Source of the DNA: DRPN01 sp964599235
GTDB lineage: Bacteria > Bacteroidota > Bacteroidia > Bacteroidales > VadinHA17
Direction of reading: 5' to 3'
DNA: 64,000 bases
Assembly (NCBI GenBank): GCA_964599235.1
Contig: CAZRDX010000004.1
Span: 12,659 to 76,658, forward strand
Shown: piece by piece, positions 56,114 through 64,000 of the stretch
How the letters are laid out: the number at the start of each line of letters is the position of its first letter
Numbering within the stretch: the first letter of the stretch is position 1
Notes under the pieces: model-generated
What the model was told of the DNA's origin: nothing
The model's input: the letters and a program-made list of their open reading frames with translations, nothing else
Database searches by the model: none
Program-made: the position numbers and the translations under genes

Positions 56114-56626
56114 TCAGGCTCCGCTCTCTTCCACCACGCGGTGCAGGGCGTTAAGGTCCACCTCCGGCCAGGTGAGGATACGGTCAGCCCGGCGGTAGTA
56201 AGGCTCCCGTTCGGCCAGCTTGCCGTAGATGTAACGCAGCAGTTCCTCCTCGTCCATGCCGGCGATCAGCGGTCTTTTTTCCTGTTCCTCCCGCAGGTAG
56301 GAGGCCAGCACCTCGGGGGGATGCTGCAGATAGATCGTCAGTCCGTGACGGCGCATCAGGTCCATGTTGTCAAAGTAGCAGGGGGTACCTCCGCCCACCG
56401 CCACCACAGGGTCGCCGGGGAGAGCCACCACACGCCGCAGGATCTCATGTTCCAGCACACGGAATCTTTCCTCCCCCTCCTCGCGGAAGAGAGCCGTGAC
56501 GGAACGTCCGCTCTCCTGTTCGATGAGTTCGTCGAGGTCGAGAAAAGGACGCTCCAGCAGACCGGCCAGCCGGCGCCCCCAGGTGCTCTTGCCCGAGCCC
56601 ATGAAACCTATCAGGAAGATCTTCAT
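56114..56626 (-). CDS. aroK: Shikimate kinase
   Basis: A 170-residue shikimate kinase. The P-loop GFMGSGKST is at 7-15. FLDLDELIEQESGRSV (shikimate-binding Asp), FRVLEHEILRR and VVAVGGGTPCY (substrate GGG) follow, and the lid has EEQEKRPL. It phosphorylates shikimate in aromatic amino acid synthesis. It starts 38 bp after parC and is probably the last gene of the parE-parC-aroK transcript. Confidence 0.95.
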   Translation of the reverse strand: MKIFLIGFMGSGKSTWGRRLAGLLERPFLDLDELIEQESGRSVTALFREEGEERFRVLEHEILRRVVALPGDPVVAVGGGTPCYFDNMDLMRRHGLTIYLQHPPEVLASYLREEQEKRPLIAGMDEEELLRYIYGKLAEREPYYRRADRILTWPEVDLNALHRVVEESGA

Positions 56627-56664
56627 GAACGATGATGCTTATTCCGGCGCATGGTGCGGCCGCT

Positions 56665-59367
56665 CTATTCCAGGTCGAGGGTCATCTGCGCCCCGTCGTC
56701 GGGGGGAGGTGGGGGTGTCTTGGGCCCCAGGTGCTCCTGCCCGCTACTCTCCTTCTCGATGGGCCGGCTCTCGTCGACGACCAGCAGGTCCTCCTCCCCT
56801 TTCTCATCCTCTTTCTTCACCACCGGCTCCAGCTCCCGTATGTTCTCCACCTGGTAATTGGTGAGCCGCTTGCCGCGGGCACGGAAGCTCTTCACACCGA
56901 TGAATTCGGCCACCTCGATGATCTCCGGCTGGCGGTTCTTGTTCTTGCCGCCGAAGACCACCTCGAGCCGCGGATATTCCACCTCGGTGATGCTCACCAG
57001 ACGGGAGTCGGGATGGTCGCCGATGAACGACTGCAGCTTCTCGACAGGCTCAAAGGAGAAACGCTTGACGTAGTAATACCCCTGGGCCCCGTCGAAATAA
57101 ACGGCCGACCAGACCTTCTTGCCGTCGAACTTGGTGATGAGAAGGATATCATCCTCGTAGTGGTTCTCCAGGTCGAAGTTGGTGGTGCGGAAGGTGCCGT
57201 TCTTGCGCACCACCAGGATGCGGTCATCCCCCATGAACTCCCCGAGGTAAAGGCCGCGGCCGTCGGCGTTGAGGCGCAGGACGGTATCGTCGAACCAGAT
57301 CTTGCGCCCCCCGAGGGTAGAGACCCCTTTCTCCTTCATGTGGATGTTCTGCACGGCATGCTTGGTCAGCAGGTTGCCTTTCGAGTTACGTCCTTTGATG
57401 GCGATGGTCCCGAAATCAAAATCGAAGGCGGTCTTCTTCATCCGGGGCCGGGGTCGCAAATTCACCCGCACCACCTCGGCCTCACCGTTGGGGTTGGCAC
57501 TGAAGTAGACGATACGCGAACCGGGACGGCCGGTGGTGACGTTATACTCTTTGTCACGCGTGACTCCCGTGACGGCAAAACGCTTCACCAGATAGCGCGG
57601 CTCACGGCCGTCACGGTAGATGACGTTGTAGATCGTCCGCGTGTCGTTCTTCTTGAAGATCCCCACATGGATGATGTCCTTGCCGATGAACACCTTGTCG
57701 GTCACCTTCGTGACGATGTAGCGTCCGTCGCGCAGGAAGACGATCATGTCATCGATGTCGGAACATTCGGTGACGAACTCGTCCTTTTTCAGGCTGGTCC
57801 CGACAAACCCCTCCTTGCGGTTGACATAGAGGCGGGTGTTGGCCACGGCCACCTTGGTGGCGACGATGGTCTCGAAGTTGCGTATCTCGGTACGGCGCGG
57901 ATAGGCTGCTCCGTATTTCTTCTTGATCTGTTTGTAATAGTTGATCGTGTAGTCGTTGAGGTTGGCCAGGTGGTTCTTCACCTCCTCCAGTTCCTCCTCG
58001 ATGGCCCGTATGGCTTCTTCGGCCTTCTTGACGTCGTACTTCGAGATACGCTTGATCTTGATCTCCGTAAGGTGGATGATGTCGTCGCGGGTGATCTCAC
58101 GGAAGAAGAGCTTCTTGAAGGGTGCCAGACCTTTGTCGATGGTCTCGATCACCTCCTCCCAGGTCTCGCACTCCTCGATATCTCTGTAGATGCGGTTTTC
58201 GATGAAGATCTTCTCCAGCGAGGAGAGGTGCCACGCCTCTTCGAGCTCCCCTTTTCGTATCTCCAGCTCGCGTCCCAGGAGGTATTTGGTCTGTTCGGCC
58301 GAACGACGGAGGATCTCCTTCACCCCCATGAAGTTGGGTTTGTCGCCGTCGATGACGCAGGCATTGGGGGAGATGGGTACCTCGCAGTCGGTGAAGGCAT
58401 AGAGGGCGTCGATGGTCTTATCGGGTGAGACACCGGGAGCCAGGTGGATAACGATCTCGACGTTCTCGGCGGTGTTGTCGTCGATCTTCTTGACCTTGGT
58501 CTTGCCTTTCTCGTTGGCCTTGATGATGGAGTCGATGAGGGTGCCGGTGGTCTTGCCGTAGGGGATCTCGGTGATGACGAGCGTTTTCTTGTCGCGTTTC
58601 TCGATGCGGGCGCGCACGCGCACCTGACCGCCCCGCAGACCGTCGTTGTATTTGGTGAAGTCGGCCAGTCCGCCCGTGGGGAAGTCGGGCAGCAGCTCGA
58701 ACTCTTTGCCCTGCAGGTAGAGGATGGAGGCGTCGCACAGCTCGTTGAAGTTGTGGGGCAGGATCTTGGAGGCCAGCCCCACGGCGATGCCTTCGCCGCC
58801 GAGAGCCAGCAGCAGGGGGAACTTGACCGGCAGGGTCACCGGCTCCTTGTTACGGCCGTCGTAGGAGAGCTTCCACTCGGTGGTCTTGGGGTTGAAGACC
58901 ACCTCGAGGGCGAATTTGGAAAGACGGGCTTCGATGTATCGCGGGGCGGCGGCACTGTCGCCGGTGAGGATGTTGCCCCAGTTGCCCTGGGTGTCGATGA
59001 GCAGCTCTTTCTGTCCCAGCTGCACCAGGGCGTCGCCGATGGAGGCATCGCCGTGGGGATGGTACTGCATGGTATGGCCGATGATGTTGGCCACCTTGTT
59101 GTAGCGGCCGTCATCGAGCTGTTTCATCGCATGCAGGATGCGGCGCTGTACCGGCTTGAGGCCGTCGACCACGTTGGGCACGGCCCGCTCCATGATGACA
59201 TACGAAGCATAATCGAGGAACCAGTCGCGGTACATCCCCGAGAGGTGGGCCACCTTGAGCAGCTCACCCCTCTCACCCTCATCACCCTCGCCGTTGCTGC
59301 CGGGAGCCACCGCCCCGGTCTCCTCTTCCGGCATCTCCTGTCCTTCTTTCTTTTCCTCGTCGCTCAT
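56665..59367 (-). CDS. parC: DNA topoisomerase IV subunit A
   Basis: A 900-residue type IIA topoisomerase A subunit. It has an N-terminal acidic extension (1-38), the winged-helix/tower part YRDWFLDYASYVIMERAVPNVVDGLKPVQRRILHAM, and the catalytic Tyr144 in AAPRYIEARLS. The C-terminal domain (~500-790) reads as degenerate blades; the full gyrase box is not seen. It ends in an acidic, Pro-rich tail. With ParE it decatenates daughter chromosomes. The adjacent gene for ParE and the absence of a clear gyrase box favour ParC over GyrA. Confidence 0.93.
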   Translation of the reverse strand: MSDEEKKEGQEMPEEETGAVAPGSNGEGDEGERGELLKVAHLSGMYRDWFLDYASYVIMERAVPNVVDGLKPVQRRILHAMKQLDDGRYNKVANIIGHTMQYHPHGDASIGDALVQLGQKELLIDTQGNWGNILTGDSAAAPRYIEARLSKFALEVVFNPKTTEWKLSYDGRNKEPVTLPVKFPLLLALGGEGIAVGLASKILPHNFNELCDASILYLQGKEFELLPDFPTGGLADFTKYNDGLRGGQVRVRARIEKRDKKTLVITEIPYGKTTGTLIDSIIKANEKGKTKVKKIDDNTAENVEIVIHLAPGVSPDKTIDALYAFTDCEVPISPNACVIDGDKPNFMGVKEILRRSAEQTKYLLGRELEIRKGELEEAWHLSSLEKIFIENRIYRDIEECETWEEVIETIDKGLAPFKKLFFREITRDDIIHLTEIKIKRISKYDVKKAEEAIRAIEEELEEVKNHLANLNDYTINYYKQIKKKYGAAYPRRTEIRNFETIVATKVAVANTRLYVNRKEGFVGTSLKKDEFVTECSDIDDMIVFLRDGRYIVTKVTDKVFIGKDIIHVGIFKKNDTRTIYNVIYRDGREPRYLVKRFAVTGVTRDKEYNVTTGRPGSRIVYFSANPNGEAEVVRVNLRPRPRMKKTAFDFDFGTIAIKGRNSKGNLLTKHAVQNIHMKEKGVSTLGGRKIWFDDTVLRLNADGRGLYLGEFMGDDRILVVRKNGTFRTTNFDLENHYEDDILLITKFDGKKVWSAVYFDGAQGYYYVKRFSFEPVEKLQSFIGDHPDSRLVSITEVEYPRLEVVFGGKNKNRQPEIIEVAEFIGVKSFRARGKRLTNYQVENIRELEPVVKKEDEKGEEDLLVVDESRPIEKESSGQEHLGPKTPPPPPDDGAQMTLDLE

Positions 59368-59385
59368 ATCTTCCCTCTCTTGCCG

Positions 59386-61236
59386 TTATGCTTCCACAAG
59401 ATCCTCCTCGATCCGCAGGTTGTTGATGATGAACTCCTGACGGTCGGGGGTGTTCTTGCCCATATAGAAGCTGAGGAACTCGTCGACCGACTCATCCTTG
59501 CGCAGACGGACGGGATCGAGACGGATGTCCTTGCCGATGAAGTGGCGGAACTCGTCGGGTGAGATCTCGCCCAGCCCCTTGAAGCGGGTGATCTCGACGC
59601 TGTTCTTGCTGCCCTTGCCCAGTTCGCGCACCGCCCGCTCTTTCTCTTCCTCCGAATAGCAGTAACGGGTCTCTTTCTTGTTGCGCACCCGGAACAGAGG
59701 GGTCTGCAGGATGTAGAGATGACCTTGTTTCACCAGGTCGGGGAAGAACTGCAGGAAGAAGGTGAGCAGCAGCAGACGGATGTGCATGCCGTCGACGTCG
59801 GCGTCGGTGGCGATGACCACGTTGTTGTAGCGCAGGTTCTCCAGCCCGTCCTCGATGTTGAGGGCCGCCTGCAGAAGGTTGAACTCCTCGTTCTCGTAGA
59901 CGATCTTCTTGGTCAGGCCGTAAGTATTGAGCGGCTTGCCCTTGAGGCTGAAGACGGCCTGGGTCTCCACGTCGCGGCTCTTGGTGATGGAGCCGCTGGC
60001 CGAATCCCCCTCGGTGATGAAAAGGGTGGTCTCCAGCCGGCGGTCGTGCTGCGAATTGTAGTGGATGCGGCAGTCGCGCAGCTTTTTGTTGTGCAGGCTC
60101 GCCTTCTTCGCCCGCTCCCGCGCGATCTTCTTGATGCTGGAGATCGCCTTGCGCTCTTTCTCCGACTCCAGGATTTTCTTGAGCATGATCTCCGCTGTGG
60201 CCGGGTTCTTGTGAAGGTAATCGTCAAGCTCCTTCTTGAGAAAGTCCATCACATAGTTGCGCACCGTGGGACCGCCGGGGCCCATGTTCTTGCTGCCCAG
60301 CTTGGTCTTGGTCTGTGACTCGAACACCGGCTCTTCGATCTTGATGCTGATGGCGGCGATGATCGAAGCACGTATGTCGGAAGCATCGAAATCCTTCTTG
60401 TAGAAGTCGCGGACGGTCTTCACCAGCGCCTCGCGGAAAGCGGCCAGATGGGTACCCCCCTGGGTGGTGTGCTGGCCGTTGACGAACGAGTAATACTCCT
60501 CACCGTAATGGCTGCCGTGGGTGAAGGCCACCTCCAGGTCGCCGTTCTTCAGGTGGATCGGCTCGTAAAGACCCGGCTCCGAGAGATTCTCGTTGAGGAG
60601 GTCCAGCAGCCCGTTGCGCGAGAAGAACTTCTGGCCGTTGAACTCGATCGTCAGCCCCGCATTGAGGAAGACGTAGTTCTTGAGCATCGTCTCGATGTAT
60701 TCCGAGACGTAGTGGTATTTCCCGAAGATCTCCTCGTCGGGGATGAAGGTGACGGCCACGCCGTTGGGTTCGTCGGTCTTTTTGAGGGGTTCGTCACTGA
60801 CCAGCTCGCCCCGGGCGAAACGCACCTCGTGCACCTCTCCTTCGCGGAAGGAGCGGATGACGAACTCCGAGGAGAGGGCGTTGACGGCCTTGATCCCCAC
60901 GCCGTTGAGGCCTACCGATTTCTTGAACACCTTGGAGTCGTACTTGGCGCCGGTGTTCATCTTCGAGGCCACCTCGACCACCTTGCCCAGGGGGATGCCG
61001 CGCCCGAAGTCACGCACCGTCACCCTGCGGTCGTGGATGGTGATGACGATCTTCTTGCCGAAGCCCATCATGTACTCATCCACCGAGTTGTCCATCACCT
61101 CCTTGAGCAGGACATAGATGCCGTCGTCCTGGGAGGATCCGTCGCCCAGCTTGCCGATGTACATCCCCGGCCGGCGGCGGATATGCTCGCGCCAGTCGAG
61201 GGTCTTGATGGTATCTTCCGAATAGACCGCCGTCAT
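59386..61236 (-). CDS. parE: DNA topoisomerase IV subunit B
   Basis: A 616-residue ParE. The GHKL ATPase domain opens MTAVYSEDTIKTLDWREHIRRRPGMYIGKLGD, with MDNSVDEYMMG and VRDFGRGIPLG and GLNGVGIKAVNAL. The TOPRIM region has FITEGDSASG (~405) and IATDADVDGMHIRLL. The length is short (no long insert as in gyrase B). The ATG at 61236 is chosen because the promoter element at 61263-61270 lies upstream and the frame beyond it is not family-like. It starts the parE-parC-aroK operon. Confidence 0.94.
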   Translation of the reverse strand: MTAVYSEDTIKTLDWREHIRRRPGMYIGKLGDGSSQDDGIYVLLKEVMDNSVDEYMMGFGKKIVITIHDRRVTVRDFGRGIPLGKVVEVASKMNTGAKYDSKVFKKSVGLNGVGIKAVNALSSEFVIRSFREGEVHEVRFARGELVSDEPLKKTDEPNGVAVTFIPDEEIFGKYHYVSEYIETMLKNYVFLNAGLTIEFNGQKFFSRNGLLDLLNENLSEPGLYEPIHLKNGDLEVAFTHGSHYGEEYYSFVNGQHTTQGGTHLAAFREALVKTVRDFYKKDFDASDIRASIIAAISIKIEEPVFESQTKTKLGSKNMGPGGPTVRNYVMDFLKKELDDYLHKNPATAEIMLKKILESEKERKAISSIKKIARERAKKASLHNKKLRDCRIHYNSQHDRRLETTLFITEGDSASGSITKSRDVETQAVFSLKGKPLNTYGLTKKIVYENEEFNLLQAALNIEDGLENLRYNNVVIATDADVDGMHIRLLLLTFFLQFFPDLVKQGHLYILQTPLFRVRNKKETRYCYSEEEKERAVRELGKGSKNSVEITRFKGLGEISPDEFRHFIGKDIRLDPVRLRKDESVDEFLSFYMGKNTPDRQEFIINNLRIEEDLVEA

Positions 61237-61262
61237 GATCCTTCCTCCGTTGATGATCCTGG

Positions 61263-61270
61263 CAAAGATA
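61263..61270 (-). promoter_or_regulatory. -7 promoter element for parE-parC
   Basis: TATCTTTG on the minus strand, exact TAnnTTTG, 26 bp before the parE ATG at 61236; it overlaps the longer possible reading frame and supports the later start. Confidence 0.6.
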
Positions 61271-61350
61271 AGGATTTCGTGCCGCGTGCCGGAGGGCGGG
61301 GTGAAGGAGTTTATCAACAAAAACACTGAATTTTCAACGGCATGCGGGCT

Positions 61351-62118
61351 TCACAGACACCGTGCCTCGACATGCAGGAGGGTGACGGGCCAGGAGGCAT
61401 AGGCACGACGGGTGTCGAAGGTCCAGGTCCACGACCCGCGCAGGGTACCCTCCGGCAGGGGTACGACGACGGTAGCCTCGCGGTGACGGACCGTGTCCTT
61501 CTCCCGGTATTCCGCTACGGTGTCGGTGATGATGCATGTTCCGCGGGCGGGCAGGCTGCGCAGGTGGCTCTCCTGGATCCTGCGGCGCAGGGGCAGCAGC
61601 TCCGCGGCGGTGAGCCCCGTCTTCCGCCGGACATACCCCAGCAGCAGATCGTCGAGCTGGCTCAGCAGGTTCAGCGAGACCACGAAACCCGTCTCGAAGG
61701 GGGGCCGGAAAGGTGCAGGCTCCAGGGTCAGCAGCCGCTCCCGCACCTCCTTCCCCTCACGGACGATCTGATAGACACGGGAAGCCAAACCGGTGAGGTC
61801 GGCCTCCACAAGACGGACGTTGGGAAAACGCGAGGCCCGGTGCACGATCTGAGGGGGATGGGCGATATCGACCAGATGGACGGCCGAACAACGGCGGCTG
61901 AGATCTTCGATGGGGGGCAGGTCGAGCCACCATCCACTGCCCAGGACGGTGACAACGGTGGCGTCGTTCTTCTCAAGACAGCGGGTGACGAAGTCGCGGC
62001 TGCGGCGCAGGTGCTCCTCCCAGTGGCGGGCTTCGGCCAGGTAGCGGGAGGCGATGCCCTGCTGGTCGGCCAGATAGCCCAGGCGGCGCAGCAGCCGGCG
62101 TGGCGGCGACGGGATCAT
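61351..62118 (-). CDS. Rossmann-like (possible SAM-methyltransferase) protein, unrecognised
   Basis: A 255-residue protein. A helical N-terminus (~1-55) is followed by a Rossmann-type beta-alpha core: VVTVLGSGWWLDLPPIEDL, VHLVDIAHPPQIVHRASRFPNVRLVEADLTGL. The order of a Gly-rich loop, an acidic strand end (VD) and then EADL fits a class I methyltransferase. The C-terminal part has SLNLLSQLDDLLLGYVRRKTG and TCIITDTVAEY. I do not recognise a specific family or substrate. It starts in the plsC stop (ATGA overlap), tying it to phospholipid and lipoate genes. The start at 62118 is chosen for that overlap. Confidence 0.6.
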   Translation of the reverse strand: MIPSPPRRLLRRLGYLADQQGIASRYLAEARHWEEHLRRSRDFVTRCLEKNDATVVTVLGSGWWLDLPPIEDLSRRCSAVHLVDIAHPPQIVHRASRFPNVRLVEADLTGLASRVYQIVREGKEVRERLLTLEPAPFRPPFETGFVVSLNLLSQLDDLLLGYVRRKTGLTAAELLPLRRRIQESHLRSLPARGTCIITDTVAEYREKDTVRHREATVVVPLPEGTLRGSWTWTFDTRRAYASWPVTLLHVEARCL

Positions 62119-62882
62119 GAGCGTCCTTTCAGCTGTTCCAGTCGGGCGGCGATGAGCTGCCGTGTATGTTCGGTGAGCTCCTCTACGCTCAAAGAACGTA
62201 GGGTCTCCACAGGTATCTCGTCGAGGATCCACACCTGCAGACGATGCCGTCCCCGCACGAAAAAACCGTGCTTGGGCAGCGCCTCACCCGTGCCGTACAG
62301 GACGATGGGCAAGAGCGGCGTCTCCGTCTCCTTGGCCAGCCGGAAAGCACCCTCCTTGAAACGCCCCAGCTCACCCGTAGTCGAACGGGTACCCTCGGGG
62401 AAGATCATCAGCGACGATCCCTCCTCCAAAGCACGGCGACTGTCCTCCATCATCCTGCGGATGCTGGTGCGGCTGGTTCGATGCAGCCTGATGTAACGGT
62501 TCATGGACATGTTCCATCCCGAAAGGGGGATTTTGAACAGCTCCGCCTTGCTGACCCACTTGAAATGGACAAAGAGACGGTACAGCACGAGGATGTCCAG
62601 CATCGACTGGTGGTTGGAGACCATGACATACACCTTGCGCCGGTCGATCTTCTCCTTCCCGTGGATCTCCACCTTCCAGAAAGGCGAGAACCAGGTGTAC
62701 CAGGATGCCCAGAAGCAGGAATAGAGGTGGAGGATCACCAGGCGGCGGTCGAAGGCCACGGTGAGCAGCCAGACCGCCAGCGCGCCGGCAAACCCCACCG
62801 GCATGGTCACCACGCCAAAGAGATAGAGCCACAGCGAACGCAGCACATCTGCCGCGGATGGTCGATCAGCCATTGCAGTCAT
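62115..62882 (-). CDS. plsC: 1-acyl-sn-glycerol-3-phosphate acyltransferase (PlsC-like)
   Basis: A 255-residue acyltransferase with a hydrophobic N-terminal segment (~10-60). Motif I is VSNHQSMLDI (HxxxxD) and motif III is FPEGTRS; a Gly/Arg stretch lies between. It transfers an acyl chain to lysophosphatidic acid at the inner membrane, giving phosphatidic acid for CdsA. Two starts are possible: ATG at 62882 or at 62873 (MADRPSA). Both overlap the lplA 3' end (17 or 8 bp), so it is coupled to lplA. Confidence 0.88.
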   Translation of the reverse strand: MTAMADRPSAADVLRSLWLYLFGVVTMPVGFAGALAVWLLTVAFDRRLVILHLYSCFWASWYTWFSPFWKVEIHGKEKIDRRKVYVMVSNHQSMLDILVLYRLFVHFKWVSKAELFKIPLSGWNMSMNRYIRLHRTSRTSIRRMMEDSRRALEEGSSLMIFPEGTRSTTGELGRFKEGAFRLAKETETPLLPIVLYGTGEALPKHGFFVRGRHRLQVWILDEIPVETLRSLSVEELTEHTRQLIAARLEQLKGRS

Positions 62883-63861
62883 CCATCACGATCTTCAGCC
62901 ATTCATCCGGCGAAAATAGGGAAAGTTTTTCATTGTCGTACAGGGTGACGAGGCGTTGCCGCAGCTCGTCCGGCCGGCAGCGTGCTCCCCGCAGGGCACA
63001 GGCCACACTCTCCAGAACAGGCAGCATCTCTTCTTTTCCTTTCAGTTCGATGCCGGCAATCAGCCCTTTTTCTATCTGCAGGCTGACCTGTACCGTCTGG
63101 CCGGCATGGTGGCAGGTGCGCAGGATCCTGCAGGGGGGAGAGTAGGCGATGTTCCACTCCCACGAACGGTAGCGTTGGTCGGCAAGACGGCGTATCTGCC
63201 GCTCCTCGCCGGGGGTCATCGTATATAGGGGACAGGGTGCCAGGGTCTCACGCAGGTAGGCGGTGCAGGCCTTCACGAAGCGTTCCATGGTCCATCCCTC
63301 GCCCAGGTAACGACGCAGGTTGGTCACGCTGCTGCGTACCGAGGCGATGGCCCGGTCCTGCACGCCGGCGGGAGGCTGCAGGAGACGGTGCAGACGCTCC
63401 AGGTCGGCCCCGAACAGGAGGGTGCCGTGATGCAGGACCCGCCCGCGCGAGACATGCTCCGCATGCCCCGAGACCTTCCTCCCCTCCACCACGATGTTAT
63501 GCCGCCGGTCGGTCTGCGCCGCCACCCCGTGATGACGCAGAAAAGCGACCAGCAGCGCTGTGTGGCGGGCAAAGTCGACGAGCTTACCCTCTTCACCGTT
63601 GAGGATGAAGCTGAAGTTGAGGTTGCCCTCGTCGTGATAGACGGTGCCGCCGCCACTGAGGCGCCGCACCACCGGCACCCCCTCGCGCACGGTACGCAGA
63701 AGGGACACCTCCCCGAAAACGTTCTGATGTTTGCCGATGATGACCGAAGGAGCGTTGACATAGAGAAAGAGCAGGTCATCACGACGGTGACGCAGGAAAA
63801 ACTCCTCGGCCGCCAGGTTGAGTGCGGGATCGTGCCAGGGGCTGACCAGACAGTGCATCAT
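62866..63861 (-). CDS. lplA: Lipoate--protein ligase A
   Basis: A 331-residue LplA. The N-terminal BPL/LplA fold has NLAAEEFFL, SVIIGKHQN, VVRRLSGGGTVYHDEGNLNFSFI (lipoate/ATP-binding) and GRKVSGHAEH, with the catalytic Lys in RKVSG. A C-terminal accessory domain (~240-331) with a Cys-rich segment (YSPPCRILRTCHHAGQTV) is present. It activates lipoate with ATP and attaches it to E2 and GcvH proteins. The start at 63861 overlaps the stop of the PAP2 gene; 63858 is an alternative. Confidence 0.93.
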   Translation of the reverse strand: MMHCLVSPWHDPALNLAAEEFFLRHRRDDLLFLYVNAPSVIIGKHQNVFGEVSLLRTVREGVPVVRRLSGGGTVYHDEGNLNFSFILNGEEGKLVDFARHTALLVAFLRHHGVAAQTDRRHNIVVEGRKVSGHAEHVSRGRVLHHGTLLFGADLERLHRLLQPPAGVQDRAIASVRSSVTNLRRYLGEGWTMERFVKACTAYLRETLAPCPLYTMTPGEERQIRRLADQRYRSWEWNIAYSPPCRILRTCHHAGQTVQVSLQIEKGLIAGIELKGKEEMLPVLESVACALRGARCRPDELRQRLVTLYDNEKLSLFSPDEWLKIVMDDCNG

Positions 63862-64000
63862 GCCGCTTCTTTTTCCCGGGGCGGGGTCAACTCACCGCCG
63901 GCGGTGCGGCGCCATAGCAGGTAGACGAGCCACCCCAGGAAAGTGCCCAGGAGTGCACCCCCCACCACATCGCCGGGGAAATGGACCCCCAGATAGACAC
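63858..64000 (-). CDS. PAP2 family phosphatase, C-terminal fragment
   Basis: Only the last 46 codons are in the window; the 5' part is cut off. The visible end reads VYLGVHFPGDVVGGALLGTFLGWLVYLLWRR and a short hydrophilic tail (TAGGELTPPREKEAA). The HFPGD sequence is motif 3 of the PAP2 superfamily (SRxxxxxHxxxD). Members dephosphorylate lipid phosphates such as undecaprenyl pyrophosphate or phosphatidate. The gene is first in a run of PAP2-lplA-plsC-Rossmann protein, all with overlapping ends. Confidence 0.75.
   Translation of the reverse strand, partial: VYLGVHFPGDVVGGALLGTFLGWLVYLLWRRTAGGELTPPREKEAA

Noticed and set aside
1..64000. Insertion sequences, prophage, CRISPR arrays or riboswitches
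   Set aside because: No transposase, integrase, phage structural gene or regularly spaced repeats are visible, and no leader matched a riboswitch I know. The short repeats listed above are too small for mobile elements.

Overview
The window is an ordinary stretch of chromosome from a GC-rich member of the Bacteroidota, most likely class Bacteroidia. Four things point there. The type IX secretion protein PorQ is present, together with two secreted proteins carrying type A-like and type B-like C-terminal sorting domains. The gene orders parA-parB-DUF5683-mltD, rsfS-ftsH-DUF2007-cdsA and DUF4492-cydA-cydB are typical of the phylum. About twenty genes have the Bacteroidota -7 promoter element TAnnTTTG (four to six also show a -33 TTTG-like box 19-21 bp upstream). 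Non-ATG starts and 4-bp start/stop overlaps are common. I see no insertion sequence, prophage or CRISPR array.

Layout. 1-2.9 kb: chromosome partition (parA, parB), a DUF5683 membrane protein and the start of a MltD-like lytic transglycosylase. 3-6.6 kb: a lipid kinase, a HAD/glutaminyl cyclase composite ORF, pssA and purS. 6.6-10.4 kb: two M14 carboxypeptidase-family proteins, one of them apparently catalytically dead. 10.4-13.6 kb: cytochrome bd oxidase operon with two small accessory membrane proteins. 13.6-14.9 kb: a T9SS type B cargo protein and Hsp20. 15-18.7 kb: rsfS-ftsH-DUF2007-cdsA. 18.9-23.2 kb: birA, an SRPBCC protein, pyrE, a Nudix hydrolase, a TlpA-like protein and coaD. 23.4-29.9 kb: lon, rpmE, a class V aminotransferase, a BI-1 protein and a flippase. 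30-30.4 kb: a hairpin-rich untranslated stretch followed by tRNA-His. 30.5-33.5 kb: a T9SS cargo protein, an EamA transporter and a second lipid kinase.

33.6-37.8 kb holds a quinol-oxidising cytochrome b/Rieske pair coupled to an octaheme-HEAT-TPR cytochrome. 37.8-42 kb: two AI-2E family exporters, an ankyrin lipoprotein, a YdcF-like protein and a Bor-like lipoprotein. 42-51 kb: a geranylgeranyl-reductase-like flavoprotein, porQ, cmk-ispH, pfkA-priA, and DUF6165 with a GT9 glycosyltransferase. 51-56.6 kb: a cation efflux protein preceded by a striking palindrome array, an M20 dipeptidase, DUF3109, gpmI, a small secreted protein and aroK. 56.6-61.3 kb: parC and parE. 61.3-64 kb: an operon of PAP2 (cut by the window end), lplA, plsC and an unrecognised Rossmann-like protein.

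Together the genes describe a respiring cell with menaquinol oxidation through cytochrome bd and probably through a cytochrome b/Rieske/multiheme complex, standard glycolysis, isoprenoid and phospholipid synthesis, and a T9SS. The most unusual items are the two 20-bp palindromes upstream of the metal exporter, the nested HAD/cyclase ORF, the inactive M14 partner, the octaheme complex and the structured RNA-like leader before tRNA-His.
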